64,000 bases of DNA, from the NCBI GenBank assembly GCA_032027205.1, contig JAVSMN010000001.1, forward strand, positions 434,001 through 498,000, in the 5' to 3' direction. Source of the DNA: Zeimonas sp032027205 (lineage in GTDB: Bacteria; Pseudomonadota; Gammaproteobacteria; Burkholderiales; Burkholderiaceae_E). The notes under the pieces are model-generated. The model was not told where the DNA came from, did no database searches, and worked only from the letters and a program-made list of their open reading frames with translations. Position numbers and translations under genes: made by a program. Numbering within the stretch: position 1 is the first letter of the stretch; every line of letters starts with the position of its first letter. Shown piece after piece: positions 26,073 to 34,368 of this stretch.

Positions 26073-26603
26073 CTAGCGGGCGCTCGCGCGCCGACGGTCG
26101 AACATTCCGGCGAGATGCACGACGAGCAGCCAGAGCATTCCCAGCGCGAAGAAAGAGTACGGAATCCACAGCGCGACCTCGAACAGGCCCCACGATTTCT
26201 CGCCGCTCTCGAACGCTTCCCACCAGAACTGCGCGCTCAGCCAGGTGAGCAGCGCAACCACCCCGAGCACGACGAGATCGGCCGTCCACTCAAGGATCCT
26301 GCGCGCCGCAGGCGAGACGCGAGTGACGACGAGGTCGACGCCGACGTGGGCGCCCTCGGCAAGTGCGTAGGCCGCACCGCCGAAGGCGATGAACCCCATC
26401 AGGTACGTCGAGACGTCGTTCACCCAACCGGTCGTCGATCCGAAGAACGTGCGTGCGAGCACCTCGTACGTGACGAGCAGCGCGATCGCGAACGCCCCGA
26501 GTCCGACGAAGACGCCCGACACGCGCGTGAGCGCTGCAATCGACCGCAACGCCGGCGACGGTCGACGTGCGGACGACCCCGGGTTCGCGCGGTTCAGGCT
26601 CAC
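26073..26603 (-). CDS. dctQ: TRAP transporter small permease, DctQ family
   Basis: A 176-residue protein with four membrane helices. The conserved DctQ stretches are LLVTYEVLARTFFGSTTGWV, YLMGFIAFGGAAYALAEGAHVGVDL (shortened family signature G-A-x-x-L-x-x-x-x-H-V-x-V-D) and the final SFFALGMLWLLVVHLAG. The GTG at 26603 overlaps the dctP stop (GTGA). Confidence 0.92.
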   Translation of the reverse strand: MSLNRANPGSSARRPSPALRSIAALTRVSGVFVGLGAFAIALLVTYEVLARTFFGSTTGWVNDVSTYLMGFIAFGGAAYALAEGAHVGVDLVVTRVSPAARRILEWTADLVVLGVVALLTWLSAQFWWEAFESGEKSWGLFEVALWIPYSFFALGMLWLLVVHLAGMFDRRRASAR

Positions 26604-27616
26604 TTGGCAGCGTCGCCGCCGGCGGCCTTCAGCAACTCCTCACCGCCGGGCACGTCGGTCTTGAACTTCTCGAAGCTGTACTGGCGGAACCAGTCCTGCC
26701 ACTTCTTCCACGACGCCTCGGTCATCTTCTCGACCTTCACGCCGTTCTTCGCGAAGAGTCCGGCAACGCGCTTGTCCTCGCGCTTCGCGCCGTCGAGTGC
26801 GGACTGCTCGAGGCTCTGCCCTACCTCGATGAAGATCTTCTGCTGCTCGGGCGAGAGCTTGTTCCACGTCTTCATGCTGATCGCAATGGGCTCGATCGTG
26901 AAATAGACGCTGTAGTCCTCCGGAGAGTTGTAGAACTTCGCGACCTCGTACATCCGGTACGCGCCGAACGACCCCGACGACGTCCACATTCCGTCGAGCA
27001 GTCCGGTTTGCATGGCGCTGTAGTTCTCCGACGACGGCATCGATACGGTCGTCGCGCCCGCCTTCTGCAGCGCGAACTCCATGAACTTGCCGGCGGCACG
27101 CAGCTTCATTCCGGAGACGTCCTTCGGCTCGTGGATCTCCTTGCCGGTCGTGGCGACGCCGCCGGAGATCTGGATCCAGGACAGGGTCTTGAAGCCGTAG
27201 TCCTCGGCCTTCTTCTCCAGCTGCTTCCACGCGTCGGACTTGCGGAAGGCAAACACATCGTCGTGATTGCGCCACAGCCCCGGCAACAGGACCATGTTCA
27301 TCTGCGGGATCGCCCCGGCCGAGTAGATGTACGGGTAGATCGCGAGATCGACGGTTCCGCTCTTCAGTGCCGTGTGCGTGGCGCTCGCCTTCACCAGCGA
27401 CTCGGCCGGGAACATGGAGATCTTGACCTGCCCGTTCGTGCGCTTTTCGACTTCCTGCGCGAACTTGATGCCGGTCGCAATCACGTAGTCGGACTCGTCC
27501 TGTGGCCACTGGTGGGCCATCTTCAGGTTCAGCGTCTGTGCAGTAGCGACGCTGCCGAACGCGAACGCCGCTCCGGCGACGAGCGCCGCTCCATGCTTTG
27601 CGAATCGAATTCTCAT
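26600..27616 (-). CDS. dctP: TRAP transporter periplasmic substrate-binding protein, DctP family
   Basis: A 338-residue protein with a signal peptide ending ...GSVATAQ. The DctP fold has LNLKMAHQWPQDESDYVIAT at the N-terminus and the KDVSGMKLRAAGKFM segment. The Arg of that segment normally pairs with the ligand carboxylate, so the substrate is probably a carboxylic acid. GAGGAGG precedes the ATG. It lies 28 bp downstream of the meaB-like gene. Together with the CoA-transferase and mutase it suggests uptake of the acid that the pathway processes. Confidence 0.93.
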   Translation of the reverse strand: MRIRFAKHGAALVAGAAFAFGSVATAQTLNLKMAHQWPQDESDYVIATGIKFAQEVEKRTNGQVKISMFPAESLVKASATHTALKSGTVDLAIYPYIYSAGAIPQMNMVLLPGLWRNHDDVFAFRKSDAWKQLEKKAEDYGFKTLSWIQISGGVATTGKEIHEPKDVSGMKLRAAGKFMEFALQKAGATTVSMPSSENYSAMQTGLLDGMWTSSGSFGAYRMYEVAKFYNSPEDYSVYFTIEPIAISMKTWNKLSPEQQKIFIEVGQSLEQSALDGAKREDKRVAGLFAKNGVKVEKMTEASWKKWQDWFRQYSFEKFKTDVPGGEELLKAAGGDAAK

Positions 27617-27644
27617 GATTCCTCCTCTGGGGTTCGCCGTAGGT

Positions 27645-28547
27645 TCAGTCCGGCGGTCGGTGCACTCGCGACATCGTGGCGAGAATCTCGTGGTAGAGCT
27701 CAGCCGGCTGCCTGTCGAAACAGGACTCCGGCCACTGCGCGAGCGTCGCCTGGAACCGTCGCCAGACGAGCCGCTGCAATCGATAGCGGTTGAACCGCCG
27801 CCTGCGCGCCGCCAGCGGAATACGCTCGAGCGTGTCGCGCAGCGTCCGGTCGATCAACGCATCCAACTCGAGCAGGCCCTCGTCGTCGCCAGCCCTCACG
27901 AGCACGATGCGGGGCGCGGGAACGGAACGACGCTGCGAAAGCGTGTTCTTCAACTCGAGCGCCATGCGGCGGGCGCCGTCGAGATCGGCCTTGTTCACGA
28001 CGATCAGGTCGGCGGTCTCGAGGATGCCGGCCTTCATCGCCTGGATCGCGTCTCCGAGCCCGGGCATCAACAGCAGCACCTCGACGTCGACGAGTTCCCG
28101 CACACCGAACTCGGCCTGACCGACGCCGACCGTCTCGACCACGATCTCGGCGAAGCCGAACGAATCGAGCGTCGAGAGGATTTCCGGCAGGTTGTCGCCC
28201 AGCCCGTCGCGCGTCTCGCCGCTGGGCATCGAGCGCACGTAGAGGCGAGGATCCTCGGCCAGTTCCTCCATGCGGATCCGGTCACCGAGCAGCGATCCGG
28301 CGCTGTGCGGGCTCGTCGGATCGATCGCGACGATCGCCAGCGGTTGCGCCTTCTCAACGCGCACGCGCGCGAGCCGCGCGATCAGCGAACTCTTGCCCAC
28401 GCCCGGCGCGCCGGTAATGCCGATGCGCGGGGCCGGCGTCGCGGCGGGTGCCGGCGCACGCAACACCTCGTCCACACCCATGCGAGCTGCGCGCGTGAGT
28501 GCGCGACCGACCGCACGCCGATCGAACGGAGGGACGATCGACGTCAT
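27645..28547 (-). CDS. meaB: MeaB/ArgK-family GTPase, chaperone of B12-dependent acyl-CoA mutase
   Basis: A 300-residue G3E GTPase. It has the P-loop IGITGAPGVGKSSL, IVAIDPTSPHSAGSLLGDRI, the VVETVGVGQAE switch and guanine-specificity LIVVNKAD. MeaB proteins gate adenosylcobalamin loading and protect the mutase from inactivation. The ATG at 28547 overlaps the stop of the CoA-transferase (ATGA), with a purine-rich GGAAGGCGGG site before it. Its presence two genes after the mutase subunits strongly supports that the mutase is a true B12 enzyme. Confidence 0.93.
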   Translation of the reverse strand: MTSIVPPFDRRAVGRALTRAARMGVDEVLRAPAPAATPAPRIGITGAPGVGKSSLIARLARVRVEKAQPLAIVAIDPTSPHSAGSLLGDRIRMEELAEDPRLYVRSMPSGETRDGLGDNLPEILSTLDSFGFAEIVVETVGVGQAEFGVRELVDVEVLLLMPGLGDAIQAMKAGILETADLIVVNKADLDGARRMALELKNTLSQRRSVPAPRIVLVRAGDDEGLLELDALIDRTLRDTLERIPLAARRRRFNRYRLQRLVWRRFQATLAQWPESCFDRQPAELYHEILATMSRVHRPPD

Positions 28548-29668
28548 CCCGCCTTCCCCGCCGCGCGACCGTGCTCGCCGAGCAGCGGCGGCGCCCGGAA
28601 GTCGTCGCGAGCGTCGGAGAACTTCACCGGGTTGCCGACCACGCGTAGCAGCGTGCCCTCCTCGAGGGTGATCTCGGCAACCATGTTGCGCGCCGCGGTC
28701 TGCTCGCTCGCCAGCGCGGTCTCGAGCGTCTCCACGCCCGCCGCAACGACACCCAGCGGCGCAAGGCGCTCGACCCACCGGCTCGTCGGCTCGCCGGCCA
28801 GCACCTCGCCGATCGAGCGCAACACGAGCTCGCGGTTGTGCCTTCGCGCAGCCATGGTGGCGAAGCGCTCGTCGTCGATCCACTCCGCATGTCCGATCTC
28901 GCGACAGAACGTGCGCCAGAAGTCGTCGTGCGTGATGAACAACGTCAGCCAGCCGTCGGCGGTCCGGAAGATCTGCGCCGGCACGATGTACGGATGGGCC
29001 GACGCCGGGTAGCGTTCGGCGCGCTCCCCGGCGTTGAGCCACGCACCGGCAAGGTAGTTCAACTGCGAGAGCATCACGTCGTACATCGCGATGTCCACCT
29101 GCCCGCCCTCGCCCTGCACGAGCTTCGCGAGCAGGCCGACCGCGCCCATGATGCCCGCGGAGTTGTCGACCGCCGAGTAACCGGTCTTCGTCGGCGGGCC
29201 GGACGGATCGCCGGTCAGCGACATGATGCCGGTGAGCGCCTGGATCACGTAGTCGTACGCCGGGCGCTCCGCATAGGGGCTGTCGAGCCCGTAGCCCGTG
29301 AGTGCGACGCAGACGAGCTTCGGGTTGAACTGCGCGAGCCGCTCGTACGTGAGCCCGAGCTTGCGGATCGCCTGGGGACGAAGGTTGGTGACGAGGCCGT
29401 GCGCGTGACGCACCAGCTTCGCGAGCTCGTCCTGCCCATCGTCCGACGCGAGATCGAGCACGACGCTGCGCTTGCCGCGGTTCAGGCTGGCGAAATACGC
29501 GTTATGCGGCCCGATCCTGTGCGGGCTGATGCTGCGCGCAATGTCGCCTCCGGGCGGCTCGACCTTGATCACCTCGGCGCCCAGGTCGGCAAGCAGCATC
29601 CCGCAGTACGGGCCCATCAGCATGTGCCCGATCTCGATGATGCGCTTGCCACGCAGCGGCAGCGTCAC
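28544..29668 (-). CDS. CaiB/BaiF-type (family III) CoA-transferase
   Basis: A 374-residue enzyme. Family III markers are LPLRGKRIIEIGHMLMGPYC, ADLGAEVIKVEPPGGDIARS, FASLNRGKRSVVLDL and the YSAVDNSAGIMGAVGLLAKL region. The Asp in that last region is the expected catalytic residue that forms the acyl-anhydride and CoA-thioester intermediates. It moves CoA between carboxylic acids, so it would activate the substrate of the downstream/upstream mutase without ATP. It overlaps both neighbours by 4 bp (B12-binding subunit before, meaB after). Confidence 0.92.
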   Translation of the reverse strand: MTLPLRGKRIIEIGHMLMGPYCGMLLADLGAEVIKVEPPGGDIARSISPHRIGPHNAYFASLNRGKRSVVLDLASDDGQDELAKLVRHAHGLVTNLRPQAIRKLGLTYERLAQFNPKLVCVALTGYGLDSPYAERPAYDYVIQALTGIMSLTGDPSGPPTKTGYSAVDNSAGIMGAVGLLAKLVQGEGGQVDIAMYDVMLSQLNYLAGAWLNAGERAERYPASAHPYIVPAQIFRTADGWLTLFITHDDFWRTFCREIGHAEWIDDERFATMAARRHNRELVLRSIGEVLAGEPTSRWVERLAPLGVVAAGVETLETALASEQTAARNMVAEITLEEGTLLRVVGNPVKFSDARDDFRAPPLLGEHGRAAGKAG

Positions 29669-30081
29669 GACAGCATCCTCGCGATCGTCGCGACGACGTC
29701 GGCGAGTGGAATGTCGCTGGTGAAGACGCCGCGCACGCCCCGCTCGCGAAGGCTCTGCTGGTCAGGCGCGGGAATCGTGCCGCCCACGAACACGGGAATG
29801 TCCTCGCCCTGCAGCTCGCGCAATTGCGCGAGCGTGTCGGCAACGAGCTCGTTGTGGCTGCCCGAGAGGATCGACAGCCCGACAGCGTCGACGTCCTCGT
29901 CGACCGCGACGCGGGCGATGTAGCCGGGCGTCTTTCGCAGTCCCGTGTAGATGACGTCGGCGCCCGCATCGCGCAATGCGAGCGCGACCACCTTGGCGCC
30001 CACGTCGTGGCCGTCCAGCCCGGGCTTGGCGACCAGGATCCGCTTTCCGCGCAGAGGCGTCTTTTCGGTCGAAGGATTCAT
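29665..30081 (-). CDS. B12-binding small subunit of acyl-CoA mutase
   Basis: A 138-residue cobalamin-binding domain. DGHDVGAKVV carries the DxHxxG motif whose His replaces the lower B12 ligand. LSILSGSHNELV and PVFVGGTIP are the SxL and GG motifs. It equals the C-terminal domain of single-chain methylmalonyl-CoA mutases and the small subunit of IcmAB, HcmAB and similar two-chain enzymes. The ATG at 30081 overlaps the large-subunit stop by 4 bp, as expected for a stoichiometric partner; the longer upstream frame is an overlap artefact. Confidence 0.95.
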   Translation of the reverse strand: MNPSTEKTPLRGKRILVAKPGLDGHDVGAKVVALALRDAGADVIYTGLRKTPGYIARVAVDEDVDAVGLSILSGSHNELVADTLAQLRELQGEDIPVFVGGTIPAPDQQSLRERGVRGVFTSDIPLADVVATIARMLS

Positions 30082-31703
30082 AGTCTCACCGGTTCCTGGA
30101 ACTCGCCCCACTTCGCCTTCAATCGCCCCACCATCTCGCCGACGGTCGCGTAGGCGTGGCAGCAGTCGATCAGGTAAGGCATCAGGTTCTCGTCGTCGAC
30201 GTCCGCCGCCTGCTCGAGCCGATCGAGTGCACGCCCGACCGCTGCCGCGTTTCGGCTGTCGCGGATCGCCTCGAACTTCTCGAGCACGCGCCGGCTCGCG
30301 TGCGGATCGACGCTGAATACTTCCTCGGGCGCCGACGCCTGGCCTTCGTGGCGGAAGCAGTTCAGCCCCACGACGGGCAACCCGCCGCTGTCGGTCTGCT
30401 GCTTGCGCTCGAGCGCGCGGTGCGCGATGCGCAGTTGCAACCAGCCGTCCTCGATTGCCTTCACCGCGCCGCCGTAGTCCTCGACCTCCTTGATCAGCGC
30501 ATCGATTAGTTGCTCCATCCGGTCCGTGAGGTGCTCGGCGAAATAGCTGCCGCCCAGCGGATCGACCGTGCGCGCGATGCCGCTCTCGTACGCCACGATC
30601 TGCTGCGTGCGAAGCGCGAGTTCCGCCGAGAACTCGGTCGGAATCTGGAACGGCTCGTCGAGTGCGCAGGTGAAGATCGACTGGGCGCCGCTCATCACCG
30701 CGGCCATCGTCTCGATCGCCACGCGTACGACGTTGTTGTAGGGCTGCGGCGCGACGAGCGACGAGCCCCCGCAGACGACGCCGAAACGGAACATCTGCGC
30801 CTTCGGGTCGGTTACGCCGTAGCGCTCCTTCAGCAGCCTCGCCCACACGCGGCGCCCGGCGCGGAACTTCGCGACCTCCTCGAAGAGATCCATGTGAACG
30901 TAGAAGAAGAACGACAGGCGTTTGGCGAAACTGTCCGCGTTGCCGCCTCGGCGAATCAACTCGTCGACGTAGGCAAGACCGTTGGCCAGCGTGTACGCCA
31001 TCTCCTCGGCCGCGGTGCAGCCGGCGTCGCGCATGTGAGCACCGGCGATCGAGATCGTGTTGAAGCGCGGCGTCTCGCGGTTGCCGAACAGGATCGTGTC
31101 CGAAATCAACCGCATCGACGGGCGTACCGGAAAGATCCAGGTTCCGCGCGCGACGTACTCCTTGAGGATGTCGTTCTGGATCGTTCCAGTGAGCTTCTCG
31201 CGCGGCACCCCGTTGCGGTCGGCGCAGGCGATGTACATCGCATAGAGGATTGCCGCGGTGCCGTTGATCGTGAACGAGGTCGAGATGCGCGACAGGTCGA
31301 GGCCGCGGAACAGGATCTCCATCTCGGAGAGGTTCGACAGCGACACGCCGACCTTGCCGATCTCGGGTCGCGCCATCGGATCGACCGGATCGAACCCGCA
31401 TTGGGTGGGCAGGTCGAGTGCGACGGACAGGCCGGTCTGCCCGCGCTCGAGCAGGAACCGGTAGCGCTCGTTGGATTCCTCGGCGGTGCCGAATCCCGAG
31501 TACTGCCGCATCGTCCACAGCCGGCCCCGATAGCCGTCGGCGAAGATGCCGCGCGTGAACGGGAACTCGCCGGGTATTCCGGGATCCTCGGCGGGAAAGT
31601 GCGTCGGATCGACGACGACCGGGACCTCGATCCCGGAGCGCACCTCGCTACCGACGCTCGGCCCAGCCGCGGGCCCCTCGCCCTGCGTGCTTCGCTGGCT
31701 CAT
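30078..31703 (-). CDS. Acyl-CoA mutase large subunit, divergent member of the methylmalonyl-CoA mutase family
   Basis: A 541-residue mutase barrel without its own B12 domain. Family hallmarks are RLWTMRQYSGFGTAEESN, LTGTIQNDILKEY, PVRPSMRLISDT, the PYNNVVRVAIETMAAV helix and ESGIARTVDPLGGSYF. Against the methylmalonyl, isobutyryl and 2-hydroxyisobutyryl mutases (recalled), the usual HCQT stretch is replaced by GVVC, LPTHRGYDS by LPTQCGFDP and SISGYHMQEAG by SIAGAHMRDAG. The Tyr of RQY, the Gln of TIQND and the Arg of PSMR are kept. It is thus a B12-dependent carbon-skeleton mutase whose substrate is probably none of the known ones. Its start overlaps the crotonase stop. Confidence 0.92.
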   Translation of the reverse strand: MSQRSTQGEGPAAGPSVGSEVRSGIEVPVVVDPTHFPAEDPGIPGEFPFTRGIFADGYRGRLWTMRQYSGFGTAEESNERYRFLLERGQTGLSVALDLPTQCGFDPVDPMARPEIGKVGVSLSNLSEMEILFRGLDLSRISTSFTINGTAAILYAMYIACADRNGVPREKLTGTIQNDILKEYVARGTWIFPVRPSMRLISDTILFGNRETPRFNTISIAGAHMRDAGCTAAEEMAYTLANGLAYVDELIRRGGNADSFAKRLSFFFYVHMDLFEEVAKFRAGRRVWARLLKERYGVTDPKAQMFRFGVVCGGSSLVAPQPYNNVVRVAIETMAAVMSGAQSIFTCALDEPFQIPTEFSAELALRTQQIVAYESGIARTVDPLGGSYFAEHLTDRMEQLIDALIKEVEDYGGAVKAIEDGWLQLRIAHRALERKQQTDSGGLPVVGLNCFRHEGQASAPEEVFSVDPHASRRVLEKFEAIRDSRNAAAVGRALDRLEQAADVDDENLMPYLIDCCHAYATVGEMVGRLKAKWGEFQEPVRL

Positions 31704-32488
31704 GCTGCTCCTCGACTGCTGCGTGACAGGAAGCGATCGCTCGCCTGCCAGTGATCGGGGTGCACCCAGGTGCAGACCAGCGCCTCGCGCTCGCGTTGCT
31801 CTCGCTGCGCCCTCGTCAGCACGAGTCGGTCACCGACTGCGATCGTCTTGAACGCGCGCAGCACCTGCGGAGCGTGAGCGCGGGTCGGTTGGAGGAAACG
31901 CTCGACGCATGCCTCGAGCGTTTCGCCTTCGGCGGCGATCTCGTCGACGAGTCCGATCGCCCGCGCCTGCTCTGCAGGCATCGTCTCGGCACGGATGAGG
32001 ATCGACAACGCGCGCTGTCCGCCCACCAGCGCGACGAGATCTGCCCCACCGCCGAAGCCGGTGCAGATGTTCAGCCGGCCCTGCACGAAACCGATCGCTG
32101 CGTGCGGCGCCGCGACCCGGAAATCGCAGGCGACGGCCAGCTCGGCGCCACCGCCGAGCGCAACGCCGTTCAGCGCGGCAATCACAGGCAACGGGAACTC
32201 ACGCACCGCGCGCAACGCCTCGTTCGCGTGCGCCCATAGCCGCTCGGCGTCGTCCGTGCCGCGCAGCTTGTCGAACTCCTTGAGGTCGCCGCCCGCAGCG
32301 AAGCTCTTCTCGCCAGCGCCGGTGACGACGGCCGCCCGCAAGGCGGGGTCGTCGGCCGATTCGGTGAACGCCCGCCGCAACTCGCCGAGTACCTCGGTGC
32401 TCAGCGGATTGCGCTGCTCCGGTCGGTCGATCGTCACGCGCAGGACGCTGTCGCGGCGCTCGACCCTCAGGTGGCGGTATCCGGTCAT
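31700..32488 (-). CDS. Enoyl-CoA hydratase/isomerase (crotonase) family protein
   Basis: A 262-residue crotonase. The first oxyanion-hole segment is EKSFAAGGDLKEF and the second is NGVALGGGAELAVACDFRVA, where Glu matches crotonase Glu144. At the place of the second catalytic Glu (Glu164), my alignment of IGFVQGRLNICTGFGGG puts Gln, so ordinary hydration is doubtful. Isomerase, decarboxylase or hydrolase activity is possible. The ATG at 32488 overlaps the iclR stop, and its stop overlaps the mutase start. It probably handles a CoA ester before or after the mutase step. Confidence 0.9.
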   Translation of the reverse strand: MTGYRHLRVERRDSVLRVTIDRPEQRNPLSTEVLGELRRAFTESADDPALRAAVVTGAGEKSFAAGGDLKEFDKLRGTDDAERLWAHANEALRAVREFPLPVIAALNGVALGGGAELAVACDFRVAAPHAAIGFVQGRLNICTGFGGGADLVALVGGQRALSILIRAETMPAEQARAIGLVDEIAAEGETLEACVERFLQPTRAHAPQVLRAFKTIAVGDRLVLTRAQREQREREALVCTWVHPDHWQASDRFLSRSSRGAA

Positions 32489-33228
32489 TGATGGAAGACC
32501 TCCTCGATTCGTCGTCGCGCCGCGACCAGCCGCGCGGCCAGATCGTCGATGCGCTTCTCCATCCGATGAGACGGGCCGGCGACGGCCAGGCCGAAAATCT
32601 CGTCGCGGATCGACAACCCGACGGCCAGCGCCGTCACGTCCTCGACGTTCTCCCCGCGCGTCATGAACCAGCCGCGCCGACGGCTTTCGTCGAGATCGCG
32701 ACGCAAGCGCTTCCCGTCCGAGAGCGTGCGACCGGTGACCGCCGGCAACGGATGCGAAAGCAGCCACTCGGCGAGCACATCGTCGTGCAGTGCGCCAAGC
32801 ATCACCTTCCCGATCGAGCTCGAATGCAGGGGCTTGTATTCGCCTGGCCTGGCCGTGTAGCGCACGGTGTGCGTCCCCTCGACGACGTCCAGGTAGAGAA
32901 CGGCGTCGCCCTGGCGCTTGCCGAGGATCACCGTCTCGCGCGTTTCATCGCGCAGCGCCTGCAACTCGGATCCGATCCGCTCCAGAAACGGGTCGTTGTG
33001 CACGATCGCCTGCGCAAGATCCAACAGGCGTCGCGTCGGATAGAAATCCTTGCGCCGGCTCACGGCGTAGAGGTAACCGCGAGCGACGAGGGTCTGCACC
33101 AGACCGTGGCAACTGCTCACCGGCACGTTCATGCGCTGTGCGAGTTCGCTGAGCGCGAGCGGCCTGCCGCTTGCCTCGAAGGTCTCGAACAGGTTGAGCG
33201 TGCGCTCGGCGGACGGAACCGATGGCAT
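32485..33228 (-). CDS. IclR-family transcriptional regulator
   Basis: A 247-residue regulator. An N-terminal winged helix-turn-helix (SERTLNLFETF-like start, LALSELAQRMNVPVSSCHGL) is followed by the IclR effector domain, with GEYKPLHSSSIGKVMLGAL and ALAVGLSIRDEIFGLAVAGP. It is the first gene of the mutase array and overlaps the crotonase gene by 4 bp, so it is likely an autoregulator of the pathway that senses its acid or a CoA-pathway intermediate. A 16-bp palindrome lies 6 bp before its start codon. Confidence 0.93.
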   Translation of the reverse strand: MPSVPSAERTLNLFETFEASGRPLALSELAQRMNVPVSSCHGLVQTLVARGYLYAVSRRKDFYPTRRLLDLAQAIVHNDPFLERIGSELQALRDETRETVILGKRQGDAVLYLDVVEGTHTVRYTARPGEYKPLHSSSIGKVMLGALHDDVLAEWLLSHPLPAVTGRTLSDGKRLRRDLDESRRRGWFMTRGENVEDVTALAVGLSIRDEIFGLAVAGPSHRMEKRIDDLAARLVAARRRIEEVFHQ

Positions 33229-33234
33229 CGATTA

Positions 33235-33250
33235 TTTCAGCGGACTGAAA
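33235..33250. promoter_or_regulatory. Inverted repeat, probable IclR operator
   Basis: TTTCAG-CGGA-CTGAAA is a perfect 6-bp dyad with a 4-bp spacer, just upstream of the iclR start codon (33228). On the - strand it lies between TTGAAA (33260-33255) and AATAAT (33236-33231), which are spaced 18 bp and resemble -35 and -10 boxes. However, the -10 would end only 2 nt before the ATG, so either the dyad or the promoter reading needs testing. Position and symmetry fit autoregulation. Confidence 0.5.
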
Positions 33251-33393
33251 GTGTTTTCAAGACTCAAGGCCATTGTACGGAAGACGACGCGGGCCGCAAG
33301 TCGTCGGGAGTCGGTTCTCCAGCCGTGCCGGAGTCGCGCCGAACCGGGAAGTCGGCGCTGGGCAACCGGGCCGATACGCGACGGCACGACCCG

Positions 33394-34347
33394 TCAACGG
33401 AGCAGGCTGCTCACCATGGAACGCAGTGCCGCCGACTCCCGACCCGGATCGAACAACGCCGCGCGCGCATCGCACTGCGCCTGCAGCGTCTGCAGAGCTT
33501 GCGGGTCATCTCGCATGCGCTGCAGCAACGCGGCGAGCGCCGCGGAATCGCCGACCGGGAAATAGCCGCCGTAGTCTTCGCCAAGAAGGCCGACGTTGCC
33601 GTCGATGCGCGAAGCGAGCACCGCCGTGCCGTTGCGCACCGCCTCGATCACGACGTGCGCGCCGCCCTCGATGCAACTCGGGTGAACGAGAACGTGCGCC
33701 GCGCGGATGCGCGCGAGCGTTTGCCGGTGCGAAAGCGGGCCGAACCAGCGATAGCGCGGGTCCTGAGCGACAAGCGCTCGCGCCTCGGCGGCGAGCGTGG
33801 GATCGAGCGCATCGCCGACGTGCTCGAAAACGATGTCGGGGCGACCCGCCAGCCTGCGCGCGACATCGAAGAAGGTCTCGGGGCATTTCTCGTCGCGCAG
33901 GTGGCCGACCATGACCACCCGCAGCAACCGACGCGTCTTCGCCGCGCGACTGCGCCCCGGAGACGACTGCAGGATCACCACCGCTTTAGACCGGAACTGC
34001 GCGGGCAGCGCCGCCGGGCCGCGCTCGTTGAGCACGACGAGCCGGTCGGCCAGCGCGAGAGAGTGCTGCGCGCTGCCATCGACCGCGATGTCGCGATACA
34101 GGTCGGTGCCGGTCAGCACGAGCACCAGCGGCCGTCGCGGGTGCCGTGCGCGCCACGCTGCGATGGACGCCGCCGAGCGACGCGCGTGCAGCGCGATCAT
34201 CAACGCCTCGTCGCCGTCGCTCCATTCCTGCGCCAGGCGCACCCGATAATCGCCGGCGAGAAAGCGCGCCCAGCGCCGCGCCGTTCGCCAGTTCCCGTTG
34301 TTGGCATCGGCATTCGCCGGTGTCACGATGACGACTTGCAGCCTCAT
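33394..34347 (-). CDS. senB: Selenosugar synthase SenB (TIGR04348-type glycosyltransferase)
   Basis: A 317-residue GT-B glycosyltransferase. N-terminal VVIVTPANADANNGNWRTAR, LMIALHARRSAASIAAWR, VLVLTGTDLYRDI and ADRLVVLNE are, from memory, the diagnostic pattern of the TIGR04348 family. C-terminal VHPSCIEGGAHVVIEAVRNG is the nucleotide-sugar site. SenB makes a selenosugar from selenophosphate and a UDP-sugar in selenoneine synthesis. The ATG at 34347 lies only 21 bp from the divergent senA ATG. No senC (selenophosphate synthetase) is in the window. Confidence 0.9.
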   Translation of the reverse strand: MRLQVVIVTPANADANNGNWRTARRWARFLAGDYRVRLAQEWSDGDEALMIALHARRSAASIAAWRARHPRRPLVLVLTGTDLYRDIAVDGSAQHSLALADRLVVLNERGPAALPAQFRSKAVVILQSSPGRSRAAKTRRLLRVVMVGHLRDEKCPETFFDVARRLAGRPDIVFEHVGDALDPTLAAEARALVAQDPRYRWFGPLSHRQTLARIRAAHVLVHPSCIEGGAHVVIEAVRNGTAVLASRIDGNVGLLGEDYGGYFPVGDSAALAALLQRMRDDPQALQTLQAQCDARAALFDPGRESAALRSMVSSLLR

Positions 34348-34368
34348 GTCGATGCGTCGGATACGCGA

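Noticed and set aside
32488..34368. Upstream extension of the senA frame through iclR and senB
   Set aside because: The sequence before MIKNRIAG is antisense to iclR and senB and lacks any domain.
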